In this document: positions 19,419-28,004 of the stretch, piece after piece | Numbering within the stretch: the first letter of the stretch is position 1 | Layout: each line of letters begins with the position of its first letter | Notes under the pieces: generated by a model | Seen by the model: the letters and a program-made list of their open reading frames with translations, nothing else | Told to the model about the DNA's origin: nothing | The model's database searches: none | Translations under genes and position numbers: made by a program | Assembly (NCBI RefSeq): GCF_041906005.1 | Contig: NZ_JAYRJY010000001.1 | Coordinates: 1,054,001 to 1,118,000, forward strand | Length of the DNA: 64,000 nt | From: Ferrovibrio sp041906005 | GTDB taxonomy: Bacteria > Pseudomonadota > Alphaproteobacteria > Ferrovibrionales > Ferrovibrionaceae | Reading direction: 5' to 3'

Positions 19419-19454
19419 AAAAGCCGGAGCCCGGAGGAAATTCCGGGCTCCGGC
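19419..19454 (-). terminator. Intrinsic terminator or attenuator between dctP and dctQ
   Basis: A perfect 13-bp stem (19423-19435 with 19442-19454, arm GCCGGAGCCCGGA) with a 6-base loop, followed on the minus strand by TTTTC. It begins 11 bases after the dctP stop. It should make the receptor more abundant than the permeases, while read-through supplies dctQM and downstream genes. Confidence 0.85.
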
Positions 19455-19465
19455 GGGGAGGCAGC

Positions 19466-20524
19466 TTACTTGGCGGTGGCGGTCAGGCCGACCACCTTGC
19501 CAATGCTGTCGTTGAAGGTGGCGACGCAGTCGCCCTGGCAGCGCGCGGCCCATTTCGGCAGCACGGTGTCGGACAGCGCCTTCTTCAGCAGGGCCTTGTC
19601 GGCATCCGAGACCGGCACAATGGTCATCTTGGCCTTGGCGCCCATGGTGCAATTGTCCTTGCCGGCGTTGCAGTCATAGCCCTGCTGGGTTTCCTCGGCG
19701 GCCGCCTTCCAGATGCGGTCTTCCAGGCCGGCGATCTCCTTCTGCAGGAAGGCGCGCACCTGCGGGTTCAGCTTTTCCCAGGTCTTCACGTTCACGCCGT
19801 GCATGACGTGGCTCCAGCCCAGCGGCAGGGCATAGATATGGGTCGCCACCTCGTACCACTTGGCGGAGTTGCCCGACAGCGTGCCAGTGATGGCGCAGTC
19901 CACCACCTTGTTCTGCAGGGCAGGCACCACTTCGTTGAAAGCCAGCGTCACGCCGGTGCCGCCGAAGGCTTCGACGAATTCGGCCAGCGTGCGGTTGCCG
20001 GTGCGGACCTTCTTGCCCTTCAGGTCGGCCAGGCCCTTGATGTCGCCGTTGCAGAACAGCACCTGGGCCGAATACGGCCAGATGCCGAGCACCTGCACGC
20101 CAAACCGCTCGCGGTAGAACTTGTCGTAGACCGGCTTGTAGGCATCCGAGACCTTGCGCGCGGTGGCGACATCCGGCGACAGGCCGGCGAGATCCACAGC
20201 CTCGTTGCGGGCGTCGTCGGCGGCGACATAACCAAGCACGGTGGAACCGAAATCGATCACGCCCAGGCGCATCAGGCGGAAGATTTCCGCGCCCTTGAGG
20301 CCCATTTCATTGAACGGGGTGATCTCGGCGGTGATGGCGCCGTTCGATTTCTCGGTGACTTCCTTGGTCCAGAAGGGCTGCTCGAAATTCTTGTACTGCG
20401 TCAGGTTGCCCCAGGCGCCGACCACCTTCAGCGGCGTCTTCGGCATGTCCTGGGCCATCGAGTGGCCGGCCAGGCCAGCCAGCAATGCGCCGGCAACGGC
20501 CAGCGTCTTGATCATGCTTTTCAT
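19466..20524 (-). CDS. dctP: TRAP transporter substrate-binding protein DctP
   Basis: 352 aa periplasmic receptor. The signal peptide MKSMIKTLAVAGALLAGLAGHSMAQ precedes LKVVGAWGNLTQYKNFEQPFWTKEVTEKSNG. The DctP core includes LADLKGKKVRTGNRTLAEFVEAFGGTGVTLAFNEVVPALQNKVVDCAITG, with the substrate-anchoring Arg region RTGNRT. GGAGGGG lies 6 bases before the chosen ATG. The C-terminal part has Cys-containing segments (GYDCNAGKDNC, RCQGDC) that could form disulfides. Likely ligand 5-oxoproline or D-glutamate (inference). Confidence 0.93.
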   Translation of the reverse strand: MKSMIKTLAVAGALLAGLAGHSMAQDMPKTPLKVVGAWGNLTQYKNFEQPFWTKEVTEKSNGAITAEITPFNEMGLKGAEIFRLMRLGVIDFGSTVLGYVAADDARNEAVDLAGLSPDVATARKVSDAYKPVYDKFYRERFGVQVLGIWPYSAQVLFCNGDIKGLADLKGKKVRTGNRTLAEFVEAFGGTGVTLAFNEVVPALQNKVVDCAITGTLSGNSAKWYEVATHIYALPLGWSHVMHGVNVKTWEKLNPQVRAFLQKEIAGLEDRIWKAAAEETQQGYDCNAGKDNCTMGAKAKMTIVPVSDADKALLKKALSDTVLPKWAARCQGDCVATFNDSIGKVVGLTATAK

Positions 20525-20550
20525 TCTATTCCCCTCCAGGTTGGTGAAAC

Positions 20551-21351
20551 TTACAGGACGGCCAGACGGCTGTTCTTCAAATCGGTGACCAGCATGTAGC
20601 CCGGCGCATGGGTGATGCAGAAATCCGGCTTCACGGTCGCGATCACCGACTGGGGCGTGACGCCGCAAGCCCAGAAGACCGGCAGTTCGTCATCCTTCAC
20701 TTCGACCGGATCGCCGTAATCGGGCTGCATGATGTCCCTGATGCCGATCATTTCGGGTTTGCCGATATGGACCGGGGCGCCATGCACGGCCGGAAAACGC
20801 GAGGTGATCTGCACGGCGCGGATCGCATCGGCGGGCTTCAGCGGCCGCATCGAGACCACCAGCGGGCCACGGAACGGGCCGGCCGGCTGCGTCTGGATGC
20901 TGGTGCGATACATCGGCACATTGGAATTGCAGGCGATGTGACGCAGAGGGATGCCGTCCTCGATCAATGCTTCCTCAAAAGAGAAAGAGCAGCCGATCAG
21001 GAAGGCGACCAGATCGTCGCGCCACAGGGCTTTCAGATCGGAGACGGCCTCGACCATCTTGCCGTCGCGCCAGACATGATAGAGCGGAATATCGGTGCGG
21101 ATATCGACATCCTCGCCCAGCGTGGGCAGACGCGGATCGCCGGGCTCGGAGGCCGCCAGCAACGGACAGGGCTTGGGGTTGAACTGGCAGAAGCGGAAGA
21201 AATCGTCGGCCAGCGCCTTGGGCAGGATCGCGAGGTTGCCCTGCACATAGCCCGGCGCGATGCCAGCCGTCGGGCCGCGATGCTCGCCGCGCCGCACGGC
21301 CTGCCGCGCGGCATGGCCGCTGCCGTATACCTTGGCCGTCATCGCATTCAT
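20551..21351 (-). CDS. DUF1445 (UPF0317) protein, putative hydro-lyase / D-glutamate cyclase-related
   Basis: About 266 aa. It shows family hallmarks RRGEHRGPTAGIAPGYVQGNLAILP, FLIGCSFSFEEALIEDGIPLRHI, VPMYRTSIQT and FWACGVTPQSVI. DUF1445 is also the N-terminal region of the mammalian mitochondrial D-glutamate cyclase, which makes 5-oxo-D-proline, and bacterial members often sit near pxpABC. A role in cyclising D-glutamate or handling 5-oxoproline is therefore likely but not proven. Start choice is uncertain: GGGGGAAGG overlaps ATGs at 21363, 21351 and 21342. Confidence 0.8.
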   Translation of the reverse strand: MNAMTAKVYGSGHAARQAVRRGEHRGPTAGIAPGYVQGNLAILPKALADDFFRFCQFNPKPCPLLAASEPGDPRLPTLGEDVDIRTDIPLYHVWRDGKMVEAVSDLKALWRDDLVAFLIGCSFSFEEALIEDGIPLRHIACNSNVPMYRTSIQTQPAGPFRGPLVVSMRPLKPADAIRAVQITSRFPAVHGAPVHIGKPEMIGIRDIMQPDYGDPVEVKDDELPVFWACGVTPQSVIATVKPDFCITHAPGYMLVTDLKNSRLAVL

Positions 21352-21439
21352 GCCTTCCCCCATGACCGTACCGTTACAATCCGGTCATGCCATCACGGGC
21401 GGGGCCATCCTGTCCAATCGCGGTTTCGGATTGAGTGCG

Positions 21440-21454
21440 ATAAGAAAATCTTAT
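21440..21454. promoter_or_regulatory. LysR-type operator ahead of the DUF1445-TRAP-pxp operon
   Basis: ATAAG-AAAAT-CTTAT, a perfect 5-5-5 palindrome of T-N11-A type, in the gap between the lysR stop and the DUF1445 start. The same arms recur at 22410-22424 before the lysR gene, so both are probably bound by that regulator. Confidence 0.65.
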
Positions 21455-21464
21455 AGATTAAAAA

Positions 21465-22385
21465 TCAGGCGCGCCGCTGCTTATTCCGGCGCTTGGCTTC
21501 CGCCTGCGCGAGTTCGCGTGCGATGTCCACCACCGCCTCGGCCATGTAACTGTCGGGTTTGAGCGGATAGCTGGCGGAAAAGTTCAGATCCGGCAGGCTT
21601 TGCTCGGCGCGGACCAGCCGCAGGCGCTTCTCGGCCAGTTCGCGGCGGATCACCACCGGCGGAATCGCGCTGATGCCAATGCGATCCAGCGTCATGCGCA
21701 CGATGGTGCTGAGCGAGGCATTGCCATACATGCGCAGGTTGGGCAGGTCGGACCGCGTCATCATCTCGCGAATGGTGATGAAGGGCCGGGTGTTGCGCGG
21801 ATAGGTGATGATCGGCCAGCGACCGAGCCGGCTCAGCGGCACCGGTTCGGGCCCGAGATCGAGATCGGGACTGGCGACCCAGGCCAGGGGATAGCTGGAC
21901 AGGGCCACATTCTTGATGCGCGGCTCGCTGACCGGGCCCAGCAGGAAGGCGATGTCGAGCTGATGCGCCACCAGACGTTCGCGCAGGATCGGCGAGGTAT
22001 CGACCTCGATTTCCAGTGTCAAAGCCGGATAGACCGCATGCATGCGTTCGATCAGCTTGGACAGCCAGGTATGCACGATGGTTTCGGCCACGCCCAGGCG
22101 CACCACGCCCCGCATGGCCCGCTTTTCGCGCGCCGCCTGCAGCAGGTCGGCGCGCAGTTGCAGCATGCGCTCGGCATAGGGCAGCAGCTCGTTGCCCTTG
22201 GGCGTCAGCGCCACGCCGCGCGGCTCGCGGTCGAACAGCTTCACTCCCAACTCGGTTTCCAGCAGCGCGATGCGCTGCGACACCGCCGGCTGGGTGGTAT
22301 TGAGTTTTTCGGCCGCCGCGCGAAAGCCGCCCAGATGGGCGACCCAGACGAAGGTCTCGAGGTTGCGCAGATCGGCCATAGTCAT
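21465..22385 (-). CDS. LysR family transcriptional regulator of the 5-oxoproline operon
   Basis: 306 aa. The N-terminal winged helix-turn-helix (LRNLETFVWVAHLGGFRAAAEKLNTTQPAVSQRIALLE) is followed by a LysR substrate-binding domain (VRLGVAETIVHTWLSKLIERMHAVYPALTLEIEV). It is on the same strand immediately upstream of the DUF1445-TRAP-pxp genes, with identical palindromes before it and after it. I infer it controls itself and the operon; the effector is probably the imported acid. Confidence 0.9.
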   Translation of the reverse strand: MTMADLRNLETFVWVAHLGGFRAAAEKLNTTQPAVSQRIALLETELGVKLFDREPRGVALTPKGNELLPYAERMLQLRADLLQAAREKRAMRGVVRLGVAETIVHTWLSKLIERMHAVYPALTLEIEVDTSPILRERLVAHQLDIAFLLGPVSEPRIKNVALSSYPLAWVASPDLDLGPEPVPLSRLGRWPIITYPRNTRPFITIREMMTRSDLPNLRMYGNASLSTIVRMTLDRIGISAIPPVVIRRELAEKRLRLVRAEQSLPDLNFSASYPLKPDSYMAEAVVDIARELAQAEAKRRNKQRRA

Positions 22386-22409
22386 TCCTGTCGCAAAGAC
22401 CGGTTCAGC

Positions 22410-22424
22410 ATAAGCAAAACTTAT
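22410..22424. promoter_or_regulatory. LysR-type operator upstream of lysR
   Basis: ATAAG-CAAAA-CTTAT, 25 bases upstream of the lysR start, with arms and spacing identical to the site at 21440-21454. Typical position for autoregulation. Confidence 0.65.
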
Positions 22425-22444
22425 AAGCCGCGCAGCCCCCGGAT

Positions 22445-22462
22445 ATGAAACAAACGTTTCAT
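22445..22462. promoter_or_regulatory. Palindromic operator upstream of the RpiR gene
   Basis: Arms ATGAAAC (22445-22451) and GTTTCAT (22456-22462) with a 4-base spacer form a perfect palindrome in an AT-rich stretch between two divergent regulator genes. GAAA/TTTC half-sites are common for RpiR-family regulators, so autoregulation and control of the downstream catabolic genes is likely. Confidence 0.55.
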
Positions 22463-22520
22463 TAATTTTGTGTATGAATCATTTGTTGCTTATACGCCGG
22501 AAATCGGCTTGAATTGGGCC

Positions 22521-23444
22521 ATGCCCAGCCCGCGCCATACCGCGCCCGACTCGCTGCCGGCCCGCATCGCGGCCGCCTTCGAGATGCTGCCGCCGCAGCT
22601 GAAGGCCGCGGCGCGGTTTGTGCTGGACCATCCCGACGATGTCGCCCTGCTCTCCATGCGCGAACAGGCCCGCCGCGCCGGCGTGCCCCCGGTGACCATG
22701 ACGCGGCTGGCGCGCCAGTTGGGCTTTGCCGACTTTGCCGCATTCCGCGACGTGCAGGCCAGCCTGCTGCGCCGCAGCCCGGGCAAGGCGTTCAGCGCCG
22801 AATTCAGCAACCGCGCCGACCGGCTGCAGCAGCGTCAGCAGCAGAGCGGCGATGCCGCCCTGGCCGGCCAGATCGGCTGGGCGATGGCCGAACATATCGC
22901 CAGCAGCCATGACGAAGCCGGCATTGCTGCCCTGGTGGCGGCTGCCAAAGCGCTGGAAGGCGCGAAGCGGCTGCATTTTCTGGGCCTGCGTTCCTGCCAC
23001 GCCGTGGCCTTTCATGCCCATTACATCCATGGCCTGTTCCGCGCCAATGGCGTGCTGCTGGATGGCGCCGGCGATACCGGAATCGACGCCCTGCGCCATG
23101 CCGGCCGCGGCGACGCCATGCTGGCCATCAGCGTGGCGCCCTATGCCAGCGCCACGGTGGAACGCGTGGCCTATGCACGCCAGCGCGGCCTGACCATCGT
23201 CGGGATCACCGACAGCCGCGTCTCGCCGGTGGCCGGCCTGGCCCAGCACAGCCTGCTGGTGCCGACCGATACGCCTTCGTTCTTCCATGCCGTCACGCCG
23301 GCCTTTGCCATGGCCGAGACGCTGGTGGCGCTGATCGCCGCCCGCGCCGGCGAGGAGGCACTGGCCGCCATCCGCAATGCCGAGGTGCAACTCGGCGCCT
23401 TTTCCACCTACTGGTCTCCCAAGCGCAAGAAAGCCAACCCATGA
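22521..23444 (+). CDS. MurR/RpiR family transcriptional regulator
   Basis: 307 aa from MPSPRHTAPDSLPARIAAAFEMLPPQLKAAARFVLDHPDDVALLSMREQARRAGV. The N-terminal HTH_6 domain spans about residues 10-85. The C-terminal SIS domain spans about 125-260 (LHFLGLRSCHAVAFHAHYIHGLF and DAMLAISVAPYASATVERVAYARQRGLTIVGITDS). RpiR regulators usually sense phosphosugars, but amino-acid catabolic members exist. An in-frame GTG at 22470 is possible but would overlap the operator region. It overlaps the aminotransferase gene by 4 bases. Confidence 0.88.
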   Translation: MPSPRHTAPDSLPARIAAAFEMLPPQLKAAARFVLDHPDDVALLSMREQARRAGVPPVTMTRLARQLGFADFAAFRDVQASLLRRSPGKAFSAEFSNRADRLQQRQQQSGDAALAGQIGWAMAEHIASSHDEAGIAALVAAAKALEGAKRLHFLGLRSCHAVAFHAHYIHGLFRANGVLLDGAGDTGIDALRHAGRGDAMLAISVAPYASATVERVAYARQRGLTIVGITDSRVSPVAGLAQHSLLVPTDTPSFFHAVTPAFAMAETLVALIAARAGEEALAAIRNAEVQLGAFSTYWSPKRKKANP

Positions 23445-24775
23445 CGAGCCGCATCCTGCACCGCATGATCAACCACGCCTATCCCGTCGCCGTCGGCGGC
23501 GAAGGCATCGAGATCATCGATTCCACCGGCAAACGCTACATCGATGCTTCCGGCGGTGCGGCGGTGAGCTGCCTGGGCCACGGCCATCCCGACGTCACCC
23601 GGGCGATCCACGAACAGGCCGACAAGCTGGCCTTCGCCCATACCAGCTTCTTCACCACCGAACCGGCCGAGAAGCTGGCCGACAAGCTGGTGGGCGGTGC
23701 GCCGAAGGGCATCAGCCATGTCTATTACGTCTCCGGCGGTTCGGAGGCGATCGAAGCCGCGCTGAAAATGGCGCGGCAGTATCACGTGGAGCGCGGCGAG
23801 CCGCAGCGTCGGCATTTCATCGCCCGACGCCAGAGCTATCACGGCAACACCGTCGGCGCGCTGAGCGTGGGCGGCAATGCCTGGCGGCGCCAGCAATTCG
23901 CGCCGATGCTGATCGAGGCGCATCACATCGCGCCCTGTTTCGAATACCGCGACCGCCGGCCGGACGAGACGCCGGAAGCCTACGGAAAACGCGCCGCCGA
24001 CGAGCTGGAAGCCAAGATCCTGGAGCTGGGCACGGACAGCGTGATCGCCTTCGTGGCCGAGCCGGTGGTGGGCGCCACGCTGGGCGCCGTCACGGCGGCG
24101 CCGGGATACTTCAAGCGCATCCGCGAAATCTGCGACAAATACGGCGTGCTGCTGATCCTGGACGAGGTGATGTGCGGCATGGGGCGCACCGGCACGCTGC
24201 ATGCCTGCGAGCAGGAGGGCATCTCGCCCGACATCATGACCATCGCCAAGGGCCTGGGCGGCGGCTACCAGCCGATCGGCGCCGTGCTGCTGGGCCAGCA
24301 TATCTTCGATACCTTCACCAACGGCTCGGGCTTTTTCCAGCACGGCCACACCTATCTGGGCCATCCGATGGCCTGCGCGGCCGCCCTGGCGGTGCAGGAG
24401 GTGATCGAGCGCGACCACCTGCTGGATAATGTGAAGGCGATGGGCGCGCACCTGATGGATCGCCTGCAGGACCGCTTCGGCAACCACCGCCATGTGGGCG
24501 ACATCCGCGGCCGCGGCCTGTTCCAGGCCATCGAACTGGTGCAGGATCGCGCCAGCAAGGCCACCTTCGATCCGGCGCTGAAACTGAACGCGCGGATCAA
24601 GAAGGAGGCCATGAATATCGGCCTGATGTGCTATCCCATGGGCGGCACCATCGACGGCAAACATGGCGACCATGTGCTGCTGGCGCCGCCCTTCATCTGC
24701 AAGCCGGGTGACATCGACACCATCGTCGAGCGATTGGGCGACGCGGTGGATACCGCATTGAAGGCCATCGCCTGA
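23441..24775 (+). CDS. Class III pyridoxal-phosphate aminotransferase
   Basis: 444 aa. PLP-binding features are VYYVSGGSEAIEAALKMAR, the Asp-Glu pair in LLILDEVMCGMGRTGT (Asp241) and the Schiff-base lysine Lys270 in MTIAKGLGGGYQPIGAVL. Class III enzymes transaminate omega-, beta- or alpha-amino acids, and sequence alone does not fix the substrate. Coupling to a BKACE gene (1-base stop/start overlap TGATG) suggests its product is, or leads to, a beta-keto acid (inference). It overlaps the RpiR gene by 4 bases. Confidence 0.9.
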   Translation: MTSRILHRMINHAYPVAVGGEGIEIIDSTGKRYIDASGGAAVSCLGHGHPDVTRAIHEQADKLAFAHTSFFTTEPAEKLADKLVGGAPKGISHVYYVSGGSEAIEAALKMARQYHVERGEPQRRHFIARRQSYHGNTVGALSVGGNAWRRQQFAPMLIEAHHIAPCFEYRDRRPDETPEAYGKRAADELEAKILELGTDSVIAFVAEPVVGATLGAVTAAPGYFKRIREICDKYGVLLILDEVMCGMGRTGTLHACEQEGISPDIMTIAKGLGGGYQPIGAVLLGQHIFDTFTNGSGFFQHGHTYLGHPMACAAALAVQEVIERDHLLDNVKAMGAHLMDRLQDRFGNHRHVGDIRGRGLFQAIELVQDRASKATFDPALKLNARIKKEAMNIGLMCYPMGGTIDGKHGDHVLLAPPFICKPGDIDTIVERLGDAVDTALKAIA

Positions 24776-25629
24776 TGAGCGCCGCGCCGATCATCCCGGC
24801 CGTTCTGGCGCCCGCCCTGATCGCCGTGGCACCGAACGGGGCCCGCAAACTGAAGAGCGACCATCCTGCCGTGCCGCTCAGCGCCGACGAGCTGGGCGCC
24901 TGCGCCGCGTCATGCCTGGATGCCGGCGCGGCGATGATCCACCTGCATGTGCGCGAACCCGGCAGCGGGCGGCATTCGCTGGATGTCGATCTCTACCGCG
25001 CCGCCACCATCGCCGTGCGGCGCGAAGCCGGCGATGACATCATCATCCAGGCCACCTCGGAGGCGGCCGGCATATACAGCCGCCACGAACAGATGGCGGC
25101 GATGCGCGCCCTGATGCCGGAAGCCTGCAGCCTGGCGATCCGCGAGATCGTGCCGGACGATGCAGCCGAACCCGAAGCCGCCGCCTTCCTGGCCGAATTG
25201 CACAAGGCCGGCGTGATGATGCAATACATCCTGTATTCCGATGCCGACCTGCATCGCTTTCACGATCTGAAGGCCCGCGGCGTCGTGCCGGGCGAAAAGC
25301 ATTTCGTGCTGTTCGTGCTGGGCCGCTATAGCGCCGGCCAGCGTTCGGAACCGACCGACCTGCTGCCATTCCTGCATGACTGGAGCAATGCCGATGGCGC
25401 CTTCGCCGTCTGCGCCTTCGGCCCGAAGGAGTCGGCCTGCGCGCTGGCGGCGCTGGGCCTGAACGGCCATGCCCGCATCGGCTTCGAGAACAACACCCTG
25501 CTCAGCGATGGCAGCGTGGCGGCCGACAACGCGGCACTGGTGCGCCAGACCGTGCAGCATGCCGGGCTGATGGGACGCGCCATCGCCGATGCGCGAACCG
25601 CGCGCGCCATGCTGGCAGAGCTGCGCTGA
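24775..25629 (+). CDS. BKACE family beta-keto acid cleavage enzyme (DUF849)
   Basis: 284 aa, 3-keto-5-aminohexanoate cleavage enzyme family. These zinc enzymes condense a beta-keto acid with acetyl-CoA and release acetoacetate and a new CoA ester. Visible signatures are PNGARKLKSDHPAVPLSADEL, the metal-binding HLHVRE (His56, His58) and HARIGFENN with the Glu metal ligand. The family is known to accept many different beta-keto acids, so the exact substrate is open. It ends 3 bases before the converging dadA stop. Confidence 0.88.
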   Translation: MSAAPIIPAVLAPALIAVAPNGARKLKSDHPAVPLSADELGACAASCLDAGAAMIHLHVREPGSGRHSLDVDLYRAATIAVRREAGDDIIIQATSEAAGIYSRHEQMAAMRALMPEACSLAIREIVPDDAAEPEAAAFLAELHKAGVMMQYILYSDADLHRFHDLKARGVVPGEKHFVLFVLGRYSAGQRSEPTDLLPFLHDWSNADGAFAVCAFGPKESACALAALGLNGHARIGFENNTLLSDGSVAADNAALVRQTVQHAGLMGRAIADARTARAMLAELR

Positions 25630-25632
25630 CCC

Positions 25633-26901
25633 TCAGGCCGCAGCCAGGCTGAAATCCTGCTCAGGCACCGGCACGGGGCGACCGGCGAGTTTCGCCGCGA
25701 TGGTTTCGGCCGAACCGAAGGCAAGCGTGAAGCCCAGCGCGCCGTGACCGACATTGAGCAGAAGGTTATCGATGCCGCTATTGCCCAGAATCGGCAGACC
25801 TTTCGGCGTGGCCGGCCGCAGGCCCGTCCAGGGTTCGATCTGCTGCCAGGTGGCGGCCCGCGGGAAGGCCTCTTGCGCCTGGGACACAAGCTGCCCCAGC
25901 CGCGCCGGATCGATTTCATCATTCGCGCCGACGATATCGGCCATGCCGGCCACCCGCAGGCGCGTGCCGAGACGGGCATAGACCGTCTTGCAGGCGGTGT
26001 CGGTGATCGAGACCTGCGGCGCCGCCGCATCATCGGCGATGGGCAGCGACAGGCTGTAGCCCTTGATCGGATAGATCGGCAGGTCGAGCCCGGCGCTCAG
26101 GCCCAGCCGCCGGCTGGCCACGCCGGCGGCCAGCACATAGGCATCGGCTTCGACCACGCCGGCATCGGTCTGCACACCCAGCAGACGATTGCCGGCGCGC
26201 AGCAATCCGCGCACCTTTGAGCCATAGACAAAGTGCACGCCGGAATTGGCACCCGAGAGCAGGCTCTGGATGCCCAGGCAGAGCCGGTATGGATCGGCCG
26301 CCTCGTCGCCCGGCGTGAACACGCCGCCATGGATGCGATGCGCGATGGCTTGCAACGCCGGCTCGACGGCCAGGCAGCCGTCGCGGTCCAGCACCTGCTG
26401 TTCGCTGCCCAGGCGGCTCTGGTATTCCGCCTGCATCCGCGCACCGGCCAGACCGGCAGCATCGCCCTGCAGCACCAGCTTGCCGGTGCGGCTCCACAGG
26501 AAATCGATGGCGCGGATATCGGTTGCGGCATGCAGCACATCGCGGCTGAGATAGGCCAGGCGCAGCAGCTTTTCGGTGGTGGCGAGCGATTCCGCCCGCG
26601 TGCAGGCGGCAAGGAATTTCAGCAGCCAGCGATACTGGAACGGATCGAAGCCGGGCCGGAACCGCACCGGCGACCGGCGACCGAACAGGTATTTCGGCAG
26701 GTCGAACCACACGCCGGGCGAGGCCAGCGGCGCGACATAGGAATAACTGAGCTGGGCGCCATTGGCATGGCTGGCCCCCTGGGCGGTGGCCCCGGCGCGG
26801 TCGACCACGGTGACGCGATGGCCGTCGCGCGCCAGCCGCCAGGCCGTCGTCATGCCCACCACCCCTGATCCGATCACCACGATATCCATGCCATACTCCA
26901 T
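25633..26901 (-). CDS. D-amino acid dehydrogenase-like FAD oxidoreductase (DadA family)
   Basis: 422 aa. The N-terminal FAD-binding Rossmann motif IVVIGSGVVGMTTAWRLARDG is followed by DAO-family segments ASHANGAQLSYSYVAPLASPGVW, YPIKGYSLSLPI and the C-terminal GLRPATPKGLPILGNSGIDNLLLNVGHGALGFTLAFGSA. DadA enzymes oxidise D-amino acids to 2-oxo acids and pass electrons to the respiratory chain. Substrate unknown here. It is transcribed divergently from a lysR gene across an operator-like palindrome. The start could be the second Met (MDIVVIG). Confidence 0.88.
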   Translation of the reverse strand: MEYGMDIVVIGSGVVGMTTAWRLARDGHRVTVVDRAGATAQGASHANGAQLSYSYVAPLASPGVWFDLPKYLFGRRSPVRFRPGFDPFQYRWLLKFLAACTRAESLATTEKLLRLAYLSRDVLHAATDIRAIDFLWSRTGKLVLQGDAAGLAGARMQAEYQSRLGSEQQVLDRDGCLAVEPALQAIAHRIHGGVFTPGDEAADPYRLCLGIQSLLSGANSGVHFVYGSKVRGLLRAGNRLLGVQTDAGVVEADAYVLAAGVASRRLGLSAGLDLPIYPIKGYSLSLPIADDAAAPQVSITDTACKTVYARLGTRLRVAGMADIVGANDEIDPARLGQLVSQAQEAFPRAATWQQIEPWTGLRPATPKGLPILGNSGIDNLLLNVGHGALGFTLAFGSAETIAAKLAGRPVPVPEQDFSLAAA

Positions 26902-26980
26902 GGCGCTGCCGCGATGCAGCCACCCATCCTAAAGCTAGGGAGCCCCGGCGACGGCCACCACTGCCGATGCAGCCGGCAGC

Positions 26981-26997
26981 CATAACATCCGGTTATG
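26981..26997. promoter_or_regulatory. LysR-type operator between dadA and lysR
   Basis: CATAAC-ATCCG-GTTATG, a perfect 6-5-6 palindrome of T-N11-A type in the 157-base divergent intergenic region. It is flanked by GCCGGC sequences on both sides. A close variant occurs at 28005-28021 before the TAXI receptor gene. Confidence 0.65.
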
Positions 26998-27058
26998 CCG
27001 GCCCTTGGGGGAAAGCCGCGGCACCGCTACAGTGCAGACGCCAGAATCGGAACCGACC

Positions 27059-27982
27059 ATGCAGTTGCGCCATCTCGAAGTCTTCCACGCCATCATGCTG
27101 ACCGGCACGATCACCGCTGCCGCCAAGCTGCTCAATATCTCGCAGCCGGCCGCCACCCGCCTGTTGCTGCGCGCCGAAGACCAGCTTGGCTACAAGCTGT
27201 TCGACCGCGTCAAAGGCCGACTGCTGCCGACCCGCGAGGGGCAGGTGCTGCATGCCGAAAGCGAGCGGATCATCAGCGGCCTGGAGAACCTGCGCAAACT
27301 TTCGCGCAACCTTGGCGCCGCCACCAGCGGCCATCTGCGCATCGCGGCGGCACCGGCCCTGTGCCTCGATCTGGTTCCTCTGGCGATCAGCCGGTTTCGC
27401 CAGAAACATCCCGATGTCAGCTTCGAGGTCGAGACCCGGCAATATGCCGACCTGGTGCGCGTGGTGCTGAACCACGAGGTGGACCTGGGCATCGGCTTCG
27501 ATATCCAGGCGCATCCCGGCCTCGACATCCAGTTGCTGGCCGAAGCGCAATTCTACGGCATTTTTCCGAAGGGCATGGAGAACCAGGTTCCCGCGACTGT
27601 GAAACTCGACTGGTTCCGCAAGCACCCCTTCATCGGCCTGCGCAGCGACGACCCGCTGGGTGCCGCTTTCGGCGCCGCCGTCAAGCTGTCGGGCGTGGAC
27701 CTGCAACCCATCGTCGAGGTCAAGACCAACCAGATCGCGCTGTCGCTGGTGGCGCGTGGCGCCGGTGTCGCCATTGTCGACCAGTACACCGCCGCGGCCC
27801 ATGATCCGCGCCAGGTCATCGCCCGCCCGCTGCTGCCCCGTATCGATTTTGCAGTGCACATGATGCGGGCCAAACATCAGCCGGCATCCGTGCTGGCACG
27901 CAAATTCGGCGCCGTGCTGACCCAGGTGGAAAAATCAATTTCTGGCGCACTTGTGACCGCAAACAAGCCGCAACGGACTTGA
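27059..27982 (+). CDS. LysR family transcriptional regulator (dadA / TAXI-TRAP locus)
   Basis: 307 aa from MQLRHLEVFHAIMLTGTITAAAKLLNISQPAATRLLLRAEDQLGYKLFDRVKGRLLPT. The HTH is at the N terminus and the effector domain opens LRIAAAPALCLDLVPLAISRFRQKHPDVSFEVE. The wording resembles LysR regulators of nopaline/octopine and amino-acid catabolism. I chose the internal Met at 27059 because the 18 upstream codons are not family-like. Flanking palindromes suggest control of dadA and the downstream transporter. Confidence 0.9.
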   Translation: MQLRHLEVFHAIMLTGTITAAAKLLNISQPAATRLLLRAEDQLGYKLFDRVKGRLLPTREGQVLHAESERIISGLENLRKLSRNLGAATSGHLRIAAAPALCLDLVPLAISRFRQKHPDVSFEVETRQYADLVRVVLNHEVDLGIGFDIQAHPGLDIQLLAEAQFYGIFPKGMENQVPATVKLDWFRKHPFIGLRSDDPLGAAFGAAVKLSGVDLQPIVEVKTNQIALSLVARGAGVAIVDQYTAAAHDPRQVIARPLLPRIDFAVHMMRAKHQPASVLARKFGAVLTQVEKSISGALVTANKPQRT

Positions 27983-28004
27983 CGAAACCGGCCGGACCGG
28001 TGTC

